64,000 bases of DNA. It comes from Caprimulgus europaeus. Its lineage: Eukaryota; Chordata; Aves; Caprimulgiformes; Caprimulgidae. The position numbers and the translations under genes were made by a program. This document shows positions 59,901-64,000 of the stretch, in pieces. Where the stretch lies: contig OU015541.1 in the NCBI GenBank assembly GCA_907165065.1, positions 10,364,501 to 10,428,500 of the forward strand, read 5' to 3'. The notes beneath the pieces are model-generated. The model was not told the DNA's origin and did no database searches. It was given only the letters and a program-made list of their open reading frames with translations. Within the stretch, counting starts at the first letter, position 1. The number at the start of each line of letters is the position of its first letter.

Positions 59901-61446
59901 AGGTTTGCCTGCTACTGCATGGGTCGCCCTCCTTGAGAAGAAAACATCATGTAGTGATGGAACAAAACATGAATCAGACCCGGGCACACAGGCTGTTCCA
60001 AGTACACTAGACTTTCCTGGTGTCAGCTCAAACTGAGAGATAAATGGTCTGGGAGTGGTAGGGGATGCAAACAGCAGGAAAAAAAAACAAACAAAAAACC
60101 CCCCGAAACAAAACAAAAAACCCAACCCTCCTGTGTTTTCAGAGGCAACCTTCTTCCCCAGGAAAGCTGCCTGTAGTTGCCACCACTCAGGTTCTCCCAG
60201 AGTGGGACCACCATGACTCCCACGTTGCTTTTCTTGGTCTCCTCAGCTCTGACCCCTCACTGCCCACCAAGAGTCCAACCCTGCCTGGTAGCCAGAGCCT
60301 GAAGGCAGCCAAGCAGGGGAAACCTGCTCCTGCACACCAGCTACCCAGACCACAACCTACGAGCTTAGCTGTCCTGCAGCACAGGAAGTCTCTGCCACCA
60401 GAGATACGGTGACTGCCAACCACATCTGTTTCATCTTCTTCCTTCTCAATTTTTTTATCTGATTAATGAACATGTTACTCTATGATGCCACTTGAGATGT
60501 ATTTACAAAGCATATGGTGAGAGCAAAAGATCAGAGAACCTTCTGACAGCAGCCACCAAGTTGGTACCTCGGGTACCTGGGGAATAACTGAATTGAATGT
60601 TTGAAAAGGGAAAAAAATAACAAAAACCAAAACAACAAAAAAAAAGTCCAAGAGAACTCGCTGGTTTCAGCAGACCAAGGCAATGGCTGGAGCATGGGAC
60701 CTGTCAAGACTGGTCCCAGCCCTGTCCCAGCCCGGCCACTAGCGCGTCTCCCGCCGGAGCAGCAGTGACCCGGGCACCGGGGCAGCTCCCGCGTGTCCCT
60801 GCGGGGAGCACCGGGCACCGGGGCAGCGCAGACCCGAGGACAGACTCTCACGGCTCGGCCGCCCTGCCCCGGGGCATGGCCCGGTTCCCACGGCGCTCAG
60901 CAGCGGGGCACGCCCCGGCTCTCACCCCGGTGCACGTGCGGAGGCTCGGCTCTGGTGCACGCCCCAGCTCTCACCCCGGTGCTTGGCGCTTCATTCCCGG
61001 TGCACGTTCTGGCTCTCATTCCCGGTGCACAGCCCCTCAAGCCCGGTGCACCCGCGCTCCCATTCCCGGTGTACACTGCCTCACCCCCGGTGCATGTCCC
61101 AGCTCCCAGCCCGGTGCACGGTGCCTCACCCCCGGTGCATGTCCCAGCTCCCAGCCCAGTGCACGGTGCCTCACCCCCAGTGCATGTCCCGGCTCCCAGC
61201 CTGGGTGCACAGCCCCTCACCCCCGGTGCGTGTCCCGGTGCAAAGGCCCCTCACCCCCGGTGCATGCTCGGCTCCCAGCCCGGTGCACGGTGCCTCACCT
61301 CGGGTGCACGTCCCGGCTCCCACCGCCGGTGCACGGTGCCTCACCCCCGGTGCATGCCTGGCTCCCACCCCCGGTGCACACCCGCTCCCATCCCGGCGCC
61401 GCCACCTCACCTTGGGATCCCCGAAGACACGCAGCCCCCGCTCCAT
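41866..61446 (-). CDS. ADA: ADA, adenosine deaminase (complete CDS, 11 coding exons)
   Basis: Zinc-dependent enzyme that hydrolytically deaminates adenosine and deoxyadenosine to inosine and deoxyinosine in purine salvage; mainly cytosolic, with an ecto-form in some species. Eleven exons join in phase to 1,080 nt, giving 359 residues (about 360 expected). Zinc ligands are visible: HVHLDG (His16, His18), H214 in TVHAGE, and Asp296 in NTDD. Catalytic Glu217 (HAGE), His238 (GHGYH) and Asp297 are also present. Exon sizes of 62, 123, 144, 116, 72, 102 and 130 nt equal the sizes I recall for human exons 2-5, 7, 8 and 10. Exon 6 is one codon shorter and exon 9 one codon longer. The N-terminus [12 protein letters not shown] differs from mammals before [10 protein letters not shown]. 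No frameshift or premature stop was seen. Confidence 0.97.
41968..42159 (-). other. ADA intron 10
   Basis: 192 bp; nothing else recognised. Confidence 0.85.
42160..42289 (-). CDS. ADA: ADA coding exon 10 (Asp-Asp active site)
   Basis: 130 nt, acceptor tatttccttacag, donor [26 protein letters not shown] carries Asp296/Asp297; the exon ends [11 protein letters not shown]. Confidence 0.96.
42290..42733 (-). other. ADA intron 9
   Basis: 444 bp; nothing else recognised. Confidence 0.85.
42734..42801 (-). CDS. ADA: ADA coding exon 9
   Basis: 68 nt: [20 protein letters not shown] then VA and two bases of a Gln codon. The donor GTAAGA cuts inside CA|A. One codon longer than the mammalian 65-nt exon, which shifts later residue numbers by one. 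Confidence 0.93.
42802..43523 (-). other. ADA intron 8
   Basis: 722 bp; unique sequence, no repeat recognised. Confidence 0.85.
43524..43625 (-). CDS. ADA: ADA coding exon 8 (catalytic GHGYH)
   Basis: 102 nt, 34 codons, phase 0, donor [26 protein letters not shown] includes His238. Confidence 0.96.
43626..43917 (-). other. ADA intron 7
   Basis: 292 bp, GC-rich; nothing else recognised. Confidence 0.85.
43918..43989 (-). CDS. ADA: ADA coding exon 7 (catalytic HAGE)
   Basis: 72 nt, 24 codons, phase 0 both ends, donor [26 protein letters not shown] contains zinc ligand His214 and catalytic Glu217. Confidence 0.96.
43990..46381 (-). other. ADA intron 6
   Basis: 2.4 kb of GC-rich, CpG-poor unique DNA. 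Many overlapping frames on both strands (44.3-46.2 kb) are shadows without domains. Confidence 0.8.
46382..46506 (-). CDS. ADA: ADA coding exon 6
   Basis: 125 nt, acceptor tgtctcttccag, donor GTTTGT. Codes for [20 protein letters not shown], the DLAGDE strand-end motif, and a divergent loop ending SEHKKAYE. One codon shorter than the mammalian exon. Confidence 0.94.
46507..48786 (-). other. ADA intron 5
   Basis: 2.3 kb. An A/G-rich simple stretch lies at about 46,797-46,843. The rest has no recognisable repeat; 46,990-47,100 read in reverse resembles a CR1 tail too weakly to call. Confidence 0.75.
48787..48902 (-). CDS. ADA: ADA coding exon 5
   Basis: 116 nt, acceptor tcttccctgcag, donor GTAATG. 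Codes for [20 protein letters not shown] and then [13 protein letters not shown]. Confidence 0.95.
48903..49752 (-). other. ADA intron 4
   Basis: 850 bp; nothing recognised. Confidence 0.8.
49753..49896 (-). CDS. ADA: ADA coding exon 4
   Basis: 144 nt, donor GTGAGT. Codes for [20 protein letters not shown], then [19 protein letters not shown], the strongly conserved [12 protein letters not shown] block. Confidence 0.96.
49897..50045 (-). other. ADA intron 3
   Basis: 149 bp short intron between exons 3 and 4. Confidence 0.9.
50046..50168 (-). CDS. ADA: ADA coding exon 3
   Basis: 123 nt, acceptor cattttcag, donor GTAAGT. Codes for [20 protein letters not shown] and on to [18 protein letters not shown], the loop and helix over the active site. 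Confidence 0.95.
51277..51333 (+). repeat. 57-bp inverted duplication, copy 1
   Basis: Reverse complement of 52,206-52,262 at 56 of 57 positions. Core 'tttcctccacctgcccaggg'. Flanks of the two copies do not match, so the edges are sharp. Confidence 0.95.
52206..52262 (-). repeat. 57-bp inverted duplication, copy 2
   Basis: Opposite-orientation partner of 51,277-51,333, 872 bp away; the single difference is A/G in 'gcaa(a/g)gccc'. Confidence 0.95.
53458..53519 (-). CDS. ADA: ADA coding exon 2 (zinc-binding HxH)
   Basis: 62 nt, acceptor atcttcttgcag, donor AG|GTGAGT. Begins [20 protein letters not shown]; the two His are zinc ligands. Confidence 0.96.
56562..56950. repeat. 30-bp minisatellite, 13 copies
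   Basis: Thirteen copies of a 30-bp unit containing 'aaaaccccacagggcaa', one of them shortened to 28 bp (around 56,711). Within the array, copies fall into sub-types (caaaccaactgcatcc; caacccaactgcatca), suggesting stepwise local duplication. Because 30 is divisible by three, long frames stay open on both strands, but they are repeat artefacts. Confidence 0.97.
58613..58641. repeat. TTTAATTTATTTTT short duplication
   Basis: Two adjoining 'tttaatttattttt' units in an A/T-rich patch. Confidence 0.8.
60905..61400. repeat. GC-rich minisatellite beside ADA exon 1
   Basis: Array of 'cccggtgca' motifs with a clear 45-bp period in the middle ('tgcatgtccc' at 61,091, 61,136 and 61,181), more degenerate toward both ends. 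On the ADA-sense strand each unit carries GGTGAGGCACC. All three plus frames stay open for 200+ codons; this is a composition effect. Confidence 0.92.
61411..61446 (-). CDS. ADA: ADA coding exon 1
   Basis: Twelve codons, [12 protein letters not shown], ending AAG|GTGAGG in phase 0. ATG at 61,446 (minus strand) in context ggagcATGG within the CpG island. Confidence 0.9.
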
Positions 61447-61620
61447 GCTCCTGCTGCCACTGCCGCCGCCGCTGCCTCCGCTCCACCGCCCCGCCCCGCC
61501 GGCCGGGCCCCTCCGCCGCCAGCCCGCCCCGCCCCGCCCCGCCCAGCCCAGCGCCGAGCACCGCGGGGTCGGTGCTGCCGCCCGCCCTCCCCCGATAGCA
61601 TCGACAGAAAATAGAACTCC

Positions 61621-64000
61621 GTAAAACTCCGGCTCAGCTCCCCGGGCTGGAATGCGATCTCCGGCTTTGATTGCAGCCTTAAGCCAATGCAACAATATTT
61701 TTTTTAACCTAAAAAGGACTTAATTGTTCAGCTTAGGAGCGATCATCCCTCACCCCCATTCCTGCTCCCAAAGCTGCTGCTGGGTGACTCACTTGTTTTG
61801 TCTGATAGCTTTTTGGACTTGTTTGGTCCATCACACACCTGCTTTCAGCTCCTGCAAACTCACACTCAGTGTTTAATTTCTTATTTTTAGTGGCCTGTCC
61901 ATGTTTCATGCTGCTCCTCTGCCTCTTGCCTTCCTCTCCCATAGGTGACGCACATGGTAGCCCGCATCCTTGAGGGACAGTGGGGCACAGTCCTGCTCCT
62001 CCCTGCCAAGTGTGGCTTCTCTGGAACTGGAGAAAGCAAGAGCTTTCAGCTACTCCAGTCTTGGAGCACCCGCAAAGTCGCACCCATTTAGCTAAAGGCA
62101 AATCTACAAGGTGGAACCACACCCCAGAGTGAGCTGTGAAGAACATCCCTTGGGTCCTGGCACAGCCCCAGGGGAGACAAGATCTCTCTGAGCTGCCTGG
62201 AGGGCCTTAAGCAGATGGGTGATGTTTCCAAAATCACTGCAGAGACTGGGATAATGGCTTTGTCTTGCATGACTGGAGTTCACCTGCTCAGGTGAGGCCA
62301 TCCGCAGGCCTGCTCTGCAGGGAGCCCTGGAGACAAAAATTGCTATATCAATGTAAAATACTATTATCACTTGTGCTGGCATGTAAGCAGAGAAAGCACT
62401 TGGGGCCATAGGCATGAACGCTACCACAAATGGTTGGAAAATAAAGTTTCCTCTTCTCCTTCCCCAGCTGTGTTTACACCAGAGGGATAGTGCTTGTAGA
62501 AGCTGGCAGCAGGGGATTAGCTACACCAGAGCCCTGCCTGCGGGGACAGGGAGGGCTGGGCACTCCTCCAGCCCTGCACTGTCACAGCTACACTGCTATC
62601 CCAGCAAGGTGACATGAAACAACCCTGGCAAGCAAGCAGCCAGAAAGGTGGGAGCACCAAACTGGTGCTTAGTGAGTGCAGGACACGCTGCAGAGACATT
62701 GCTCCATGAGGAAATGTCACCAGCGTCCCTTGTCACTCCTCTCCAGCTTTGCCATGAGAGCAGTGATGGAATTTCTGCCCCAAAGCCAAGCAGGCACTGA
62801 GAAAACAGCAGTTTTTCAGCTCGAATCCCAAGGTCATTTGGGTATGCGCACTGCAGCGGAGCCCGTGGGAAAAGCACAGGGCTTGGCTGGGGAGGAAAGT
62901 TCATCAACATGTTCGCTTTTATTAAGTACCACCTCTCAGAGCTGCCCTGACTGCATCCATACTGGAAGATAAAAGCACACTAGCCACAGTTAACTGGCAA
63001 AAATATTCTTTACAAAGCCATGACTGGCAGGGGAACGTAACCGCTAGCTGCCAAGCACGGTGCTGGCACCGCTCAGGGCTTTCGGGAGCCGGTGGGATGG
63101 AGCAGTGCTAAACCAGGCTCATGGGAAACCGGTGGGAATAAGCAGCAGGTATTTTATGCACTAAAAGTTGTGATTTCTGGAGTCACCAAAAGGTGAGATT
63201 TTCCATGGTCCCGAAGGTTTTCAAGCACTGAATTTGGGTAAAACTCACCCGGGTGTGCACAGAGGGTCTGAGCAGAAATAAAATGCTTGAGTATGCAAAT
63301 TAGCAACTGAGTGCAAAACTGTCCCTGAGCAAGGTGAGCTCTGGCTCACGTGGACCATTTCACCTCCACATCCTGGGCTTTTTTAGCAGCCACTTGAAAA
63401 ACATCTATTTTGCCTGGAGAATGTCCCACGGCATCACAAATCTGAGGCCTGACTTTGGTTCAAAGCAGCTGTAGTATAAATGGTCCCAGTATGAACACAC
63501 GGTGCTTTCTAACGGTCTCTTGTGGCCACAGCCTTGCTCAATGTGTCATCTACAATGGAAGGACAGAAGTCAGTTAGAGCCTTTATTTGAGATTAAAGGA
63601 AATTACAAGGTAAAAAATAACACATAACACATGGGTAATTTTCTGGCAGGAGAAGAGGTGTTAGCAAAGGTCAGAAAGAGGGAAATGGAGCTGAACTGGC
63701 CCCATCGACTGGGAATGGCGCACTGAGGGTTCTTTGATGGGGTTTTTTCTGCTTAGCAAATACATGTGTGTTGCAGACTCAGCTCTTTCTAGGAGTGTCA
63801 ACACCAGGACCACAGAGCATATTCATTGCACTCAACTGTGTTGCAGAGCCTTAGAAATAAGGCTTGGGCTGATTTTAATTGACCTGACCCTGATCCACTT
63901 TATCCATCTTTACCACTGGCTTAATCGGGTGGTTGCGACAACTGCTGCACTGTTGATATTAAATGAATGCTTTCCTGTGGAGAACACCACATCTCCCTGC
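61621..64000. other. ADA upstream region, no gene recognised
   Basis: 2.4 kb of moderate-GC unique sequence. A perfect AP-1-type TGACTCA lies at 61,785-61,791. Small frames have no recognisable content. Confidence 0.65.

Larger units (their letters stand above)
53520..61410 (-). other. ADA intron 1
   Basis: 7.9 kb, the largest ADA intron, as in mammals where intron 1 holds the thymic enhancer/locus control region. It contains the 30-bp minisatellite (56.56-56.95 kb), an AT-rich stretch at 57.2-57.8 kb, an A/T-rich run at 58,613-58,641 and A-rich runs at 60,080-60,130. A 45-bp-type minisatellite adjoins exon 1. No second gene recognised. Confidence 0.8.
60700..61620 (-). promoter_or_regulatory. 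ADA: ADA promoter and CpG island
   Basis: CpG-dense DNA around exon 1. A cluster of overlapping GC boxes, 'cccgccccgccccgcccc', lies at 61,523-61,546, 80-100 bases upstream of the ATG on the minus strand. No TATA box was seen. A TATA-less, Sp1-driven promoter is the known arrangement for mammalian ADA. Confidence 0.85.

Noticed and set aside
60765-61624. Three overlapping plus-strand frames of 213-277 codons
   Set aside because: They arise from the GC-rich minisatellite and CpG island opposite ADA exon 1 and consist of Pro/Ala/Ser/His repeats.
1-64000. CRISPR arrays, bacterial operons, tRNA or rRNA genes, complete endogenous retroviruses
   Set aside because: None seen. The tandem arrays have no spacer-repeat structure, and no gag/pol/env frames were found beyond CR1 reverse-transcriptase fragments.

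Overview
This is vertebrate, almost certainly avian, genomic DNA. It holds intron-split genes, two unmethylated-type CpG islands, truncated CR1 LINEs ending in the ATTCTGTG-type 3' octamer, traces of very old MIR-like SINEs, and gene order SERINC3 - PKIG - ADA, which I know as a conserved vertebrate block (human 20q13). Three protein-coding genes can be reconstructed exon by exon, with splice sites and phases that agree. No bacterial, CRISPR, tRNA or rRNA features were seen. Most open reading frames in the window are chance frames in GC-rich or repetitive DNA.

Layout. (1) Bases 1-4,980, minus strand: the first six coding exons (261 residues) of SERINC3, a multipass membrane protein. The rest of the gene lies beyond the left edge. 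Its introns carry one old and one younger CR1 fragment. (2) About 4,590-5,960: a CpG island over SERINC3 exon 1 with four CCAAT boxes in both orientations, which may be bidirectional. (3) About 5,960-36,080: roughly 30 kb with no recognisable coding exon. By gene order this should hold the untranslated 5' exons and introns of PKIG. It has another CR1, MIR-like remnants, a strong 34-bp-arm hairpin, small tandem duplications and a GC-richer patch near 20.2-20.55 kb that could be an alternative first exon. (4) 36,114-37,468, plus strand: the two coding exons of PKIG, 76 residues, the usual length for this PKA inhibitor. A possible poly(A) signal lies at 38,305. A short GTCACC-rich minisatellite lies just upstream. 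(5) About 38,330-41,865: the interval between the convergent PKIG and ADA genes, including a G22-A16 tract. (6) 41,866-61,446, minus strand: a complete coding set for ADA (adenosine deaminase), 11 coding exons, 1,080 nt including stop, 359 residues, with all zinc and catalytic residues visible. Intron 1 is 7.9 kb and contains two minisatellites (30 bp x 13; about 45 bp beside exon 1). The TATA-less, GC-box promoter and CpG island occupy about 60,700-61,620. (7) 61,620-64,000: ADA upstream DNA with no gene recognised.

How the genes relate. They share a neighbourhood, not a pathway: a membrane lipid-scrambling/antiviral factor, a nuclear-export-coupled PKA inhibitor and a purine-salvage enzyme. 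I found no convincing new biological system. The most interesting signals are repeat structures inside gene introns: a 57-bp, 56/57-identical inverted duplication in ADA intron 2, a minisatellite that repeats splice-donor-like sequence beside ADA exon 1, the 34-bp-arm hairpin, and a tiny upstream ORF overlapping the PKIG start.
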